This document shows, piece by piece, positions 47,707-57,272 of a stretch of DNA of 64,000 bases. Under the pieces are notes generated by a model. It was not told the DNA's origin. It saw only the letters and a list, made by a program, of their open reading frames with translations, and ran no database searches. The stretch is from Streptomyces clavuligerus (GTDB lineage: Bacteria; Actinomycetota; Actinomycetes; Streptomycetales; Streptomycetaceae), in contig NZ_CP027858.1 in the NCBI RefSeq assembly GCF_005519465.1, positions 4,402,001 to 4,466,000 of the forward strand, given 5' to 3'. Position 1 is the stretch's first letter; the number at the start of each line of letters is the position of its first letter. A program made the position numbers and the translations under genes.

Positions 47707-48486
47707 ATGCCGATACCGAGCCGTGCAGCCCTGATCGACCATCTCGTCCGCACCCGTATCGCCGGAGACATCGCCACCCCGCGCGACAACAACCTCGCCC
47801 ACTACCGCGAGCTGGCCAACGGCAACCGCCACTACTGGCTGGGCCTGGAGCTGGGCGACCGCTGGAGCGACGAGCAGGACGTCCTGGCCGTGATGGCCGA
47901 GCGCTGCGGGGTGAACGACGACCCCGGGCACCGCGTCGGCCAGGACACCATCGACCCCGAACTGACGGTGGCCGCGCTGGAGCGGATGGCCCAGCGGCTC
48001 CGCAAGGCCGCCGAGGGGCGGGAGCGGGTCCTGCTCGCCACCGGGCACCCCGGCGGGCTGCTCGACGTCCACCGGGCGACGGCGGACGCCCTGCGCGCGG
48101 CGGGCTGCGAGATCGTCCGGACTCCCGGCGGCGTCGTCGCCGACGAGGCGATGGTCTTCCAGTTCGGCGATGTGGCCGTGCTGGAGCGGGGCGCCACCCT
48201 CTGGCACACCCACTCCCCGGCCCCGATGGCCGCCGTGCTCGACGCGCTGGAGCGCGCCGGCCGGCCCCTGCCCCACCTGGTCGTCGCCGATCACGGCTGG
48301 GCGGGCTGCGCGGGGCAGCGCGGGCTGGACGCGGTGGGGTACGCCGACTCCAACGACCCGGCGCTCTTCATCGGCGAGGCCGAGGGGACCGTCCAGGTGA
48401 CGGTGCCGCTGGACGACCATGTGACCGATCCGAGGTTCTACGAGCCGATGACGGCGTATCTGCTGGACGCGGCGGGACTGCTCTGA
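47707..48486 (+). CDS. Conserved actinobacterial protein, phosphatase-like by genus annotation (unknown)
   Basis: A 259-aa cytosolic protein. Conserved-looking segments: AALIDHLVRTRIAGDIATPRDNNLAHYRELANGN, RVLLATGHPGGLLDVHRATADALRAAG, VADEAMVFQFGDVAVLERGATLWHTHSPAPM and LPHLVVADHGWAGCAGQRGLDAVGYADSNDP. The TGHPGG and ADHGWAG turns look like phosphate- or metal-binding loops. Relatives are commonly labelled phosphatase, but I cannot name a catalytic motif. Start ATG 47707 (ATG 47698 possible). Stands alone downstream of the TetR gene. Confidence 0.6.
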   Translation: MPIPSRAALIDHLVRTRIAGDIATPRDNNLAHYRELANGNRHYWLGLELGDRWSDEQDVLAVMAERCGVNDDPGHRVGQDTIDPELTVAALERMAQRLRKAAEGRERVLLATGHPGGLLDVHRATADALRAAGCEIVRTPGGVVADEAMVFQFGDVAVLERGATLWHTHSPAPMAAVLDALERAGRPLPHLVVADHGWAGCAGQRGLDAVGYADSNDPALFIGEAEGTVQVTVPLDDHVTDPRFYEPMTAYLLDAAGLL

Positions 48487-48680
48487 GGCCCGGCGGAGCC
48501 GTGCCGGGACACGGCCGGGCTGCTGTGGGGCGCCGGTGGGCTGCTGCGGAACGCGGCGGGACCGCTCCGGGGCGGGCCGTCCCCGTTCCCGATGGTGTTC
48601 GTGTATGTGAACAATCTCCCGGTCTGTGAACCGGGAGAGCTCCGGGCCCGTGGCTGCGGGCAGAGAATCGAGGAGGTCCC

Positions 48681-49868
48681 ATGCAGCAGATCACTGTGTC
48701 CGACTATCCCTCCGCCGCCTTCACGGGCGACCCGGTCCCACTGCCCGAGGAGCCGGTGGCCCAGGTGCGTCTGCCCAGCGGTGACACCGTCTGGCTGGTG
48801 AGCGGATACGACGAGGTACGGATCGCGCTCGCGCACCCCCTGCTCTCCCGGGACGTGGGCAAGCACGGGCCCCGCGCCGGAACGGGCGGGGCGATGGGCA
48901 CGTCCCGCTGGGACGTGCGCACCCTCCAGAACGACGGGGCGGCCCACGGCGAGCTGCGGAGGCTGGCCGCCCGGCCGTTCACCCCGCGCCGGGTCGAGGG
49001 GCTGCGGCGGCGGGTGCAGGAGCTGACCGACGGCTGCCTCGACGCGATGGAGGAGTCCGGCCCGCCCGCCGACCTCCTCGGCGCCCTGGCGCAGCCGCTG
49101 CCGATCGCCGTGATCATGGAGCTGTTCGCGGTGCCCGAGCGGGACCGGGAGGACTTCGTCCGCTGGTCCGACCGGATCGTGACGCTGTTCGGCATCACGG
49201 AGCAGGAGGTCGACGACGCCCATGCCGCGATGCGCGCGTACCTGGACGGGCTGATCGCGGAGCGCCGCGCCCGGCCGGGCGACGACCTGCTCAGCGGCTG
49301 GCTGACGGCGCAGGAGGGCGGCGACCGGCTCAGCGACGAGGAGGTGAACCTCCTGGCGCAGTCCGTTCTCATCGCCGGTTTCGAGACGACGGTCAGCGCG
49401 ATCGGCGCGGGCATGTGGCGGCTGTTCCAGCACCCGGAGCAGCTCGCGGCGGTGCGGGCGGATCGGGGGCTGCTGCGGGGCACGGTCGAGGAGATCCTGC
49501 GCCATCAGCCGATGGGGCTCTTCTTCAGCATGATGGTCGCCCGGGGCGAGCTGGAGCTGGGCGGGGTGACGATCCGCGCGGGCGAGGCGGTCATGCCGCT
49601 GCCGCACGCCGCCAACCGGGACCCGGCCCGCTTCGCCGACCCGCACCGGTTCGACATCCGCCGTGCGAACACCGGCCATCTCGGTCTGGGCCACGGCCCC
49701 CACTCCTGCCTCGGCGCCGCCCTCGCCCGGATCGAACTGGAGGTGGCGATCGGCACCCTCAACCGCCGCTTCCCCGGCCTCCGCCCCGTCGACACCGACC
49801 TCACCGCCCTCGCCTGGCGCGGCGACCGGCTGGTGGCCGGTCTCGCGGAGCTGCGGGTGACCTGGTGA
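48681..49868 (+). CDS. Cytochrome P450
   Basis: A 395-aa soluble bacterial P450 (CYP105/107-like). Oxygen-binding I-helix VLIAGFETTVSAIG, K-helix ExxR in VEEILRHQP, and heme loop GLGHGPHSCLGAALARIE with the iron-ligand Cys343; the usual Phe of FGxGxHxCLG is Leu here. Start ATG 48681 has GAGGAGG 5-6 nt upstream. No ferredoxin gene follows, so its electron partner is elsewhere. Substrate unknown; it is not embedded in a recognisable biosynthetic cluster. Confidence 0.93.
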   Translation: MQQITVSDYPSAAFTGDPVPLPEEPVAQVRLPSGDTVWLVSGYDEVRIALAHPLLSRDVGKHGPRAGTGGAMGTSRWDVRTLQNDGAAHGELRRLAARPFTPRRVEGLRRRVQELTDGCLDAMEESGPPADLLGALAQPLPIAVIMELFAVPERDREDFVRWSDRIVTLFGITEQEVDDAHAAMRAYLDGLIAERRARPGDDLLSGWLTAQEGGDRLSDEEVNLLAQSVLIAGFETTVSAIGAGMWRLFQHPEQLAAVRADRGLLRGTVEEILRHQPMGLFFSMMVARGELELGGVTIRAGEAVMPLPHAANRDPARFADPHRFDIRRANTGHLGLGHGPHSCLGAALARIELEVAIGTLNRRFPGLRPVDTDLTALAWRGDRLVAGLAELRVTW

Positions 49869-49872
49869 GGCG

Positions 49873-49905
49873 ACCGGGTGGCCCCGCCTGACCGGGCCAC
49901 CCGGT
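49873..49905 (+). terminator. Terminator after the P450 gene
   Basis: Perfect 12-bp stem ACCGGGTGGCCC (49873-49884) and GGGCCACCCGGT (49894-49905). A second hairpin (GTCCCCCGGCGG at 49914-49925 with its complement 49934-49945) follows and may serve the convergent thioesterase gene. Confidence 0.8.
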
Positions 49906-50031
49906 GAAAAGCCGTCCCCCGGCGGAGCACCGGCCGCCGGGGGACCGTCCGCTGCCCGGGGACGGGCCCCGGGCCGGTTCGTGCGGGGTGGAGGACGCGG
50001 GGCGGTTCGCGCCGGGCGGACGCGGGCCGGT

Positions 50032-50904
50032 TCAGCGGGGGACGCGGATCACGCCCTCCTGGACGACGGAGACCGCCAGTTCGCCGTCGCGGGTCCAGAC
50101 ACGGCCCTGGGCGAGGCCCCGGCCGCCCGCGGAGGCGGGGGACTCCTGGTCGTACAGCAGCCACTCGTCCGCGCGGAGCGGGCGGTGGAACCACATCGCG
50201 TGGTCCAGGGAGGCGCCCACCACGTCGCCCACCGCCCAGCCGCCCCGGCCGTGGGCCAGCAGGACCGGGTCGAGCAGGGTCATGTCGGAGACATAGGTGA
50301 CCAGGCAGGCGTGGAGGAGCGGGGTGTCCGGCAGCTCCCCGTGGGCGCGGAACCAGACCTGGGAGCGGGGCGGGCGGGGGGTGCCGACGGCCCCGTACGG
50401 CGGGGGGTTCACATAGCGCAGATCGACGGCCTCCCGGGAGCGGAGCAGCCGCTCCACCACCCCCGGCCGGACGAAGTCCGCCGCGAACGCGGGAAGGGTC
50501 TCGGCGGCCGTCGGCAGCGACTCGGGGTCGGGCGCGTCCGGCATCCCCGTCCGGTGCTCCAACCCCTCCTCCGGCACCTGGAAGGAGGCCGAGAGATGGA
50601 AGACGGGCTCCCCGTGCTGGACGGCCACCACCCGGCGGCTGGTGAAGGAGCGCCCGTCCCGGATGCGGTCGACGGTGTAGACGACGGGCGCGGCGGCGTC
50701 GCCGGGGCGCAGGAAGTACGCGTGCAGCGAGTGCGCCGGGCGGTCGCCGGGCACCGTGCGGCCCGCCGCCGCCAGCGCCTGGGCGGCGACCTGGCCGCCG
50801 AAGACCCGGCCGGTGACCGAGGCGCGGGAGCGCCCCCGGAAGATGTCCCGCTCGATCTGCTCCAGGTCGAGCAGGGCGAGCAGCCCGTCGAGTGCCGGAC
50901 CCAT
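50032..50904 (-). CDS. tesB: Acyl-CoA thioesterase II
   Basis: A 290-aa TesB-type double hot-dog thioesterase that hydrolyses acyl-CoA to free acid and CoA. Features: FRGRSRASVTGRVFGGQVAAQALAAAG near the N-terminus, PAHSLHAYFLRPGD (about 56-69), and the second half with YVSDMTLLDPVLL and SLDHAMWFHRPLRADEWLLYDQES with the catalytic Asp/Gln/Thr region. ATG 50904 is 14 nt after the acyl-CoA dehydrogenase stop, so they form an operon. Confidence 0.92.
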   Translation of the reverse strand: MGPALDGLLALLDLEQIERDIFRGRSRASVTGRVFGGQVAAQALAAAGRTVPGDRPAHSLHAYFLRPGDAAAPVVYTVDRIRDGRSFTSRRVVAVQHGEPVFHLSASFQVPEEGLEHRTGMPDAPDPESLPTAAETLPAFAADFVRPGVVERLLRSREAVDLRYVNPPPYGAVGTPRPPRSQVWFRAHGELPDTPLLHACLVTYVSDMTLLDPVLLAHGRGGWAVGDVVGASLDHAMWFHRPLRADEWLLYDQESPASAGGRGLAQGRVWTRDGELAVSVVQEGVIRVPR

Positions 50905-50918
50905 CGCGGTGCCGCGCC

Positions 50919-52076
50919 CTACAGGCCCATGGACTTGGCGATGATCGACTTCATGACCTCGCTGGTCCCGCCGTAGATGCGGTTGACGCGGTTGTCGGCG
51001 TAGAGCCGGGCGATCGGGTACTCGTTCATATAGCCGTAGCCGCCGTGGAGCTGGAGACAGCGGTCGATGACCCGGTGGGCGACCTCGGTGCAGAACAGCT
51101 TCGCGGAGGCCGCCTCCGCCGCCGTCAGCTCGCCCGCGTCATGGGCGTCCAGCGCCCGGTCCACGACCGCCTCGGCGGCGTCGACCTCGGCCTTGCAGGA
51201 GGCCAGTTCGAACTTGGTGTTCTGGAACGAGGCCACCGACTGGCCGAAGACCGTGCGGTCGCGCACGTACTCCTGGGTGAACCGGATCGCGGCGGACGCC
51301 TGCGCGTACGCGCCGACGGCGATCGCCAGCCGCTCCTGCGGCAGGTTCTGGCCGAGGTAGGAGAAGCCCTTGTGCTCCTCGCCGAGCAGATCCCCGGCGG
51401 ACACCCGCACATCGGTGAAGGACAGTTCGGCGGTGTCGGACGTCCGCAGCCCCAGCTTGTCCAGCTTGCGGCCGACCGCGTACCCCTCAAGGCCGGTGTC
51501 CACCACGAAGAGGGAGATGCCGTGGCGGCGGTCCTCGGGGGTGGGCGCGGCGGTCCGGGCGCAGACGATCACCTTGTCGGCGTGGACGCCGCCGGTGATG
51601 AAGGTCTTGGCGCCGTTGAGGACGTAGTGGGTGCCGTCCTCGGAGCGCTTCGCCGTGGTCTTCATGCCCGCCAGGTCCGAGCCGGTGCCGGGCTCCGTCA
51701 TGGCGATCGCGTACATCGAGGCGCCGCTGACGAAATCGGGCAGCCAGCGCTTCTTCTGGTCCTCGGTGGCGTAGGCCATCAGATACGGCAGACACAGCGC
51801 GACATGGACCCCGGAGCCGCCGAAGGAGACGCCGGCGCGGGCGACCTCCTCCGTGAGGACGGCCTGGTACTTGAACGAGTGCTCGCCCGCACCGCCGTAC
51901 TCCTCCGGCACCTCGATGCCGAAGATCCCCAGCTCGCCGAGCTTGTGGTAGAAGTCGCGGGGCGTCTGGCCCGCCGCGTACCACTCGTCGTGGACGGGGA
52001 CGACCTCGGCCTCGATGAAGGCCCGGAGGGTCTCCCGGAACGCCTCGTGGTCCTCGGAGTAAACACTGCGGCGCAC
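50919..52076 (-). CDS. Acyl-CoA dehydrogenase
   Basis: A 385-aa FAD-dependent acyl-CoA dehydrogenase. Signatures: YAIAMTEPGTGSDLAGMKTTAK, YVRDRTVFGQSVASFQNTKFELA and QLHGGYGYMNEYPIARLYADNRVNRIYGGTSE with the catalytic Glu after GYMN. Start GTG 52076 (VRRSVYSEDH) has GGAGG 5 nt upstream. It probably supplies enoyl-CoA in lipid or branched acid breakdown, with TesB as an overflow valve. Its promoter is within the 234 bp before repeat copy B. Confidence 0.93.
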   Translation of the reverse strand: MRRSVYSEDHEAFRETLRAFIEAEVVPVHDEWYAAGQTPRDFYHKLGELGIFGIEVPEEYGGAGEHSFKYQAVLTEEVARAGVSFGGSGVHVALCLPYLMAYATEDQKKRWLPDFVSGASMYAIAMTEPGTGSDLAGMKTTAKRSEDGTHYVLNGAKTFITGGVHADKVIVCARTAAPTPEDRRHGISLFVVDTGLEGYAVGRKLDKLGLRTSDTAELSFTDVRVSAGDLLGEEHKGFSYLGQNLPQERLAIAVGAYAQASAAIRFTQEYVRDRTVFGQSVASFQNTKFELASCKAEVDAAEAVVDRALDAHDAGELTAAEAASAKLFCTEVAHRVIDRCLQLHGGYGYMNEYPIARLYADNRVNRIYGGTSEVMKSIIAKSMGL

Positions 52077-52310
52077 GGACGCCTCCCTGGGGGTCGATCC
52101 TGGGTACGGACTGCTGACTGCTGACTGCTGACAGACGGACGGGACGGGACGAGCCCGGGCGTGGCACCCCTGTGCGTCTGCGCGTCCGCACGGACCGGGC
52201 ATGGCTAAGCGCTTGCTCAGGCTACTCCGTTCGAAGTTACCGGCTGGTGTAGAACGCTGTCCAGAGCAGGCGGAGCCCGGTACGTCACACCCCCCTTTTC
52301 TTTGTGGCTC

Positions 52311-52775
52311 GGTTCGCCTCCGGGGGTGCTGGAGCGTGCGCCGACGGTCGACCGTGCTCGGCCGCTCGTTCCTCACGGCCTGCGCGCGCTCTCCGCTTTC
52401 GGCACCCGCGGCACCCCTTCGGCTCACTCGCCCCGGGCCGAGGCAAACGCCCGGCCCAAAGAGGCGGGGGCACGCTCTTCGCTTTCGGCACCTGCGGCAC
52501 CTCTGCGGCTCACCCGCCGCGGGGCGGGGGCCATCGCTCGGCCCAGAGAGGCGGGGGCGCGTTCTTCGCTCTCGGCGCCTGCGGCATCCCTTCGGCCCAC
52601 TCGCCGTGGGGCGAAGACAGACGCCCAGCCCAAAAGCACAGGGCCCGCGCTCCCCGTTCCCGGCGCCTGCGGCACCCCTTCGGCTCACTTGCCGCAGGGC
52701 GGAGGCAGACGTCCAGCCCAAGGGGCGGGGGCGCTCTCCGCTTTCGGCGGCCACGCGCCCCTTCGGCCCACTCGC
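52311..52775 (+). repeat. Composite dispersed repeat, copy B: head plus about 86-bp units
   Basis: Same head as copy A (tttgtggctcggttcgcctc at 52311, then gcgtgcgccgacggtcgacc) and four full units starting at 52387, 52473, 52560 and 52648 (spacings 86, 87, 88, then 84 to the cap at 52732), against three in copy A. It ends in the same divergent capping unit (ggccacgcgccccttcggcc). Both copies face the same way. The flanks (52077-52310 and 52776-52882) carry no gene; the right flank repeats gggttctc/gcgggagcgcagggcgaa at 52850-52900. Confidence 0.95.
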
Positions 52776-52882
52776 CGGGCGTGCCGGATCAGGGCGGGGC
52801 GGGGTGGGGCGCTGACCCGCACAGGGGTGTGGGCGAGTGCCCGATTCGGGTCCTCGGCGGGAGCGCAGGGCGAATCGGGTTC

Positions 52883-54379
52883 TCAGCGGGAGCGCAGGGC
52901 GAACCACAGCTCCATCCGGACGTCGGGGTCGTCCAGGTCCTCCCCGAGCAGCGCTGCGCAGCGCGCGATCCGCTGCCGGACGGTGTTGCGGTGGACCCCC
53001 AGCTCCCCGGCCGTACGGTCCCAGCCGCCGTGCGCCGCCAGCCAGGCGCGCAGGGTCTCCACCAGCGCGGGGGAGCCCGCGAGCGGGGCCAGCCGCAGCC
53101 GGGCGTGGGCGGCGGCCTCCTCGGGGGTGAGCAGTTCGCTCAGCGCGCTGCCCCGGTGCCGCACCAGCTCCCGGCCGCTTTCCTGGGCGCGCCGCAGCGC
53201 CCGTTCGGCCTGGGCGTCCGCCGTGGCCAGCTCCGCCGGGGGCACCGGGCCGCTCACCCCCAGCACCCAGCCCGGCTGGGGCGCGGGCACGGCGTCGGAC
53301 GGGATCAGGACGCGGACGGTCCGTTCGTCCACGGGGTCCACCAGGGCGCTGCCGAGCGCCGCCCCCAGCGCCGAGGCCGCGAACGGCCGCTGTCCGCCGC
53401 CCCTGGCCCGGACCACCGTCCAGCGCCCGCCGCCGAGCCGGGCGGCGACCCCGGCGGGATCGGCCCCGAGCAGCAGCCGCACCAGCGCGGAGCCGCGCCG
53501 CCCGCTGTCGGCGCCCTGGTGCGGGGCGGTGAGCAGGGAGAGCAGGACGACGGCGACCCCGGCGACGGTGTGGTCCCCGGGCTCGCGCGCGGGCGTGGCC
53601 AGCCCCAGGGTGAGCCCTCGGCCGCCGCCGATCGCGTACGCGGCCAGATGGACCCCGTCGGCGGTGTCACTGGCGGTGGAGGGCGCGGTTCCGGCGCTCC
53701 CCGGGTCGCCTGCGTCCAGGGCGCCCCCCGGGCCCCCGGCGCCCGTCGGCGCGGCGCCCCGCACCACCCGGACCAGCCGCTCCAGCGCCCGCAGCGCCCC
53801 GGCCGACGGCGGTCGTCCGGCCGCCGCCAGCTCCCGGCCGTCGGCGGCGAGCAGCACCGCCCGTCCCCCCAGTCGACTCGCCAGTTGGCCGAGAACCGAC
53901 GGTACGGGGTCGGGGCGCGCCGCCGCCGTCGCCAGGCCCTGCTGGGCCCGGCTCACCCGGCGCAGCTCCCGGTGCCGGGCCTCCGCCAGCAGCCGCCACA
54001 CCGCGCGGGCCACCGCCGTGAACGTGGTCGATGGCGGCACCTCCAGCAGCGGCAGCCCGTGCCGGTCGCACGCCTCGACCAGCCCCGCCGGGACCGTGTC
54101 GTACACCGGCGTCACCCCGAAGCCCAGCGCCGCCGCCCCCGCCGCCACGCTGCGCGCCACATAGGTGTCCGGGTCCTCCAGCAGCACCCCGGCGCTCAGC
54201 AGCAGCTCCCCGCCGAGGAGATAGGGATAGGGATCGGCCATCTCCGAGGTGTGCACCCAGTGCACCACCGCGTCGGACCGCTCCGGCCCCGCGATCTGCC
54301 GGAGCCCCAGCTCCCCCTGGGCCAGCAGCGCGGCCAGCGGGACGGCCGGGGTGGGTGGGGGTGCCGTGGTTTCCGCCAT
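52883..54379 (-). CDS. PucR-family transcription regulator
   Basis: A 498-aa regulator: N-terminal PucR domain (about 10-125; VVHWVHTSEMADPYPYLLGGELLLSAG), central GAF/GGDEF-like region with Ala/Gly/Pro-rich linkers, and C-terminal PucR-type helix-turn-helix (LVETLRAWLAAHGGWDRTAGELGVHRNTVRQRIARCAALLG). Such proteins control purine, amine or amino acid catabolism. It is divergent, across 147 bp, from the symporter-ureohydrolase-ThDP operon, which it probably regulates. Start ATG 54379. Confidence 0.9.
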   Translation of the reverse strand: MAETTAPPPTPAVPLAALLAQGELGLRQIAGPERSDAVVHWVHTSEMADPYPYLLGGELLLSAGVLLEDPDTYVARSVAAGAAALGFGVTPVYDTVPAGLVEACDRHGLPLLEVPPSTTFTAVARAVWRLLAEARHRELRRVSRAQQGLATAAARPDPVPSVLGQLASRLGGRAVLLAADGRELAAAGRPPSAGALRALERLVRVVRGAAPTGAGGPGGALDAGDPGSAGTAPSTASDTADGVHLAAYAIGGGRGLTLGLATPAREPGDHTVAGVAVVLLSLLTAPHQGADSGRRGSALVRLLLGADPAGVAARLGGGRWTVVRARGGGQRPFAASALGAALGSALVDPVDERTVRVLIPSDAVPAPQPGWVLGVSGPVPPAELATADAQAERALRRAQESGRELVRHRGSALSELLTPEEAAAHARLRLAPLAGSPALVETLRAWLAAHGGWDRTAGELGVHRNTVRQRIARCAALLGEDLDDPDVRMELWFALRSR

Positions 54380-54526
54380 GGACAGTCCATCCAGCGAGGA
54401 GGCGAACAATGGATGAAACGTACACTTCAGCGTTGCTTTCCGGCCACCTACCGTCAGGGGCCAGGGAACGGGCCCCGGATACCGGGAGGAGACCCGCCGC
54501 CCCGGAACGAGGTGGGAGGAGCGCCG

Positions 54527-56146
54527 ATGGCAGTCGACTACGCGGTGATCGCCGTCTATCTGGCCGGCATGCTCGGCATGGGCTGGTGGGGCATGCGGCG
54601 CGCCCGCTCGAAGAGCGAATTCCTGGTCGCGGGCCGCCGGCTCGGCCCCTGGATGTACTCCGGCACCATGGCCGCCATCGTCCTCGGCGGCGCCTCCACC
54701 ATCGGCGGCGTCGGCCTCGGCTACAAGTACGGCCTCTCCGGCGGCTGGATGGTCGTCACCATCGGCCTCGGGCTGCTCGCCCTCTCGATCCTCTTCTCCG
54801 CGCGGATCGCCCGGCTGAAGGTCTACACCGTCTCCGAGATGCTCGACCTGCGCTACGGCGGCCGGGCCGGGGTGATCTCCGGCGTCGTGATGTGGGCGTA
54901 CACCCTGATGCTCGCCGTCACCTCCACCATCGCCTACGCCACGATCTTCGACGTCCTCTTCGATGTGAACCGGACCGTCTCGATCGTCCTCGGCGGCGCG
55001 ATCGTCGTCGCCTACTCCACCCTCGGCGGCATGTGGTCGATCACCCTCACCGACATGGTGCAGTTCGTCGTCAAGACCATCGGTGTGCTGCTGATCCTGC
55101 TGCCGGTCGCGGTCGTCAAGGCGGGCGGCTTCAGCGAGATGAAGGCGGAGCTGCCGACCGAGTACTTCGCCCCGCTCGGCATCGGCGGCGAGACGATCTT
55201 CACCTATGTGCTGATCTACACCTTCGGCATGCTCATCGGGCAGGACATCTGGCAGCGGGTCTTCACCGCCCGCAGCGACCGCACGGCCCGCTGGGGCGGC
55301 ACCGCCGCCGGTGTCTACTGCCTCGTCTACGGTGTCGCCGGAGCGATGATCGGCACGGCGGCCAAGGTGCTCTACCCCAAGCTGGACAACCCCGACGACG
55401 CCTTCGCGCTGATCGTCAAGGACGAGCTGCCCATGGGCGTCCGGGGCCTGGTGCTGGCCGCCGCCCTCGCCGCCGTGATGTCCACCTCCTCCGGCGCCCT
55501 CATCGCCTGCGCCACCGTCGCCAACCACGACATCTGGTCCCGGCTGCGCGCCACCCTCGCCGCCCGGGGCGGCACCGCCGCCGCGCGGGCCCACGACGAG
55601 GACCACGACGAGGTCAAGGGCAACCGGCTGTTCATCCTCGCCATGGGCGTGGCCGTCATCCTCATCGCCATCGCGCTCAACGATGTCGTCGAGGCCCTGA
55701 CCGTGGCGTACAACCTGCTCGTCGGTGGACTCCTCGTCCCCATCCTCGGCGGACTGCTGTGGCGGCGGGGTACGGTTCAGGGGGCCCTCGCCGCCGTCGC
55801 CGTCGGCGGGCTCGCGGTGATCGGCCTCATGGCCGCGTACGGCATCCTCGCCAACGAGCCCGTCTACTACGGACTGCTCTCCTCGCTCGTGGTCTACATC
55901 GCCGTCAGCCTGCTCACCCGGCCGACCGACGCCGCCGTCCTCGCCCACTGGCAGGAGCGGCTCGCCGGTCGCGGCACCCCGGACGAGAACGCTTCGGACG
56001 GGAACGTTCCGGACGGGACCGCGACGGACGGAAGCACTCCGGACCGGGCCGCGACGGACGGGGCCGCGACGGACCGGAACACCCCGGCGGGCACCCCCGC
56101 CACCGCCCCGGCCCTGGACGGACGGGACGCCCACCCGGCGCCCTGA
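54527..56146 (+). CDS. Sodium/solute symporter (SSS family)
   Basis: A 539-aa membrane carrier with about 13 helices. SSS features: YLAGMLGMGWWGMRRARSKSEFLVAGRRLGPW at the N-terminus, GGASTIGGVGLGYKYGLSGGW and GGMWSITLTDMVQFVVKTIGVLLIL. It should import an organic amine, amino acid or guanidino compound with Na+. The last about 60 residues (485-539) are a cytoplasmic tail of degenerate DG(x)ATDG / PDRAATDG repeats, not part of the family. Start ATG 54527 after GGGAGGAG. First gene of the operon with speB. Confidence 0.9.
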   Translation: MAVDYAVIAVYLAGMLGMGWWGMRRARSKSEFLVAGRRLGPWMYSGTMAAIVLGGASTIGGVGLGYKYGLSGGWMVVTIGLGLLALSILFSARIARLKVYTVSEMLDLRYGGRAGVISGVVMWAYTLMLAVTSTIAYATIFDVLFDVNRTVSIVLGGAIVVAYSTLGGMWSITLTDMVQFVVKTIGVLLILLPVAVVKAGGFSEMKAELPTEYFAPLGIGGETIFTYVLIYTFGMLIGQDIWQRVFTARSDRTARWGGTAAGVYCLVYGVAGAMIGTAAKVLYPKLDNPDDAFALIVKDELPMGVRGLVLAAALAAVMSTSSGALIACATVANHDIWSRLRATLAARGGTAAARAHDEDHDEVKGNRLFILAMGVAVILIAIALNDVVEALTVAYNLLVGGLLVPILGGLLWRRGTVQGALAAVAVGGLAVIGLMAAYGILANEPVYYGLLSSLVVYIAVSLLTRPTDAAVLAHWQERLAGRGTPDENASDGNVPDGTATDGSTPDRAATDGAATDRNTPAGTPATAPALDGRDAHPAP

Positions 56147-56206
56147 CCCGTTCCAGAGTCCCGAACCGCGACACCGCGGCCCACCGCAGGAAAGAAGGCA
56201 TCCCCC

Positions 56207-57169
56207 ATGAGCAGCAACGAGCAGCCGCGCGGCCCGGTCGACTCCTCCCGGATTCCCCGGTACGCCGGACCCGCCACGTTCGCCCGGCTGCCCCGGCTCG
56301 ACGAGGTCGGCACCGCCGATGTCGCCGTCGTCGGCGTCCCCTTCGACGCGGGTGTCTCCTACCGGCCCGGCGCCCGCTTCGGCGGCAACGCCATCCGCGA
56401 GGCGTCCCGGCTGCTGCGCCCGTACAACCCCGCGCAGGACGCCTCCCCCTTCGCGCTGGCCCAGGTCGCCGACGCGGGCGACATCGCGGCCAACCCGTTC
56501 AACATCGACGAGGCCGTCGAGACCATCGAGGCCGCCGCCGACGACCTGCTCGCCACCGGCGCCCGGATGATGACCCTCGGCGGCGACCACACCATCGCGC
56601 TGCCGCTGCTGCGCTCCGTCGCCAAGAAGCACGGCCCCGTGGCGCTGCTCCACTTCGACGCCCACCTCGACACCTGGGACACCTACTTCGGCGCCGAGTA
56701 CACCCACGGCACCCCCTTCCGCCGGGCCGTCGAGGAGGGCATCCTCGACACCTCCGCCCTCTCCCACGTCGGCACCCGGGGCCCCCTCTACGGCAAGCAG
56801 GACCTCACCGACGACGAGAAGATGGGCTTCGGCATCGTCACCTCCGCCGACATCTACCGGCGCGGCGCCGACGAGGTCGCCGACCAGCTCCGGCAGCGCA
56901 TCGGGGACCGGCCCCTGTACATCTCCATCGACATCGACTGCCTCGACCCGGCGCACGCCCCCGGCACCGGCACCCCCGAGGCCGGCGGCATGACCTCCCG
57001 CGAACTCCTGGAGATCCTGCGCGGCCTCGCCTCCTGCAACCTGGTCTCCGCCGACGTCGTCGAGGTCGCCCCCGCCTACGACCACGCCGAGATCACCGCC
57101 GTGGCCGCGTCCCACACCGCGTACGAGCTGACCACCATCATGTCCCGCCAGATCGCGGCGAGCCGCTGA
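56207..57169 (+). CDS. speB: Ureohydrolase (agmatinase/guanidinobutyrase family)
   Basis: A 320-aa binuclear manganese ureohydrolase. Metal ligands in [25 protein letters not shown] and [24 protein letters not shown]. It releases urea from agmatine, guanidinobutyrate or a related guanidino acid; the substrate is not fixed by sequence. Start ATG 56207 has AGGAAAGAAGG upstream. Sits between an SSS importer and a ThDP enzyme. The amidinohydrolase Pah of clavulanic acid synthesis belongs to the same family. Confidence 0.9.
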   Translation: MSSNEQPRGPVDSSRIPRYAGPATFARLPRLDEVGTADVAVVGVPFDAGVSYRPGARFGGNAIREASRLLRPYNPAQDASPFALAQVADAGDIAANPFNIDEAVETIEAAADDLLATGARMMTLGGDHTIALPLLRSVAKKHGPVALLHFDAHLDTWDTYFGAEYTHGTPFRRAVEEGILDTSALSHVGTRGPLYGKQDLTDDEKMGFGIVTSADIYRRGADEVADQLRQRIGDRPLYISIDIDCLDPAHAPGTGTPEAGGMTSRELLEILRGLASCNLVSADVVEVAPAYDHAEITAVAASHTAYELTTIMSRQIAASR

Positions 57170-57272
57170 CGCCGCCGGGGGTACGACCGGTCCTTCCGCG
57201 CCGCGGAACGGACGGGCACACCCCCGGCCACCGGGCCGCACCCGCCTCACGACGCATGCCCAGAGGGACCCC

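Noticed and set aside
52311..52815. Protein-coding genes in repeat copy B
   Set aside because: Same reasoning as for copy A; translated products are Arg/Pro/Ala strings.
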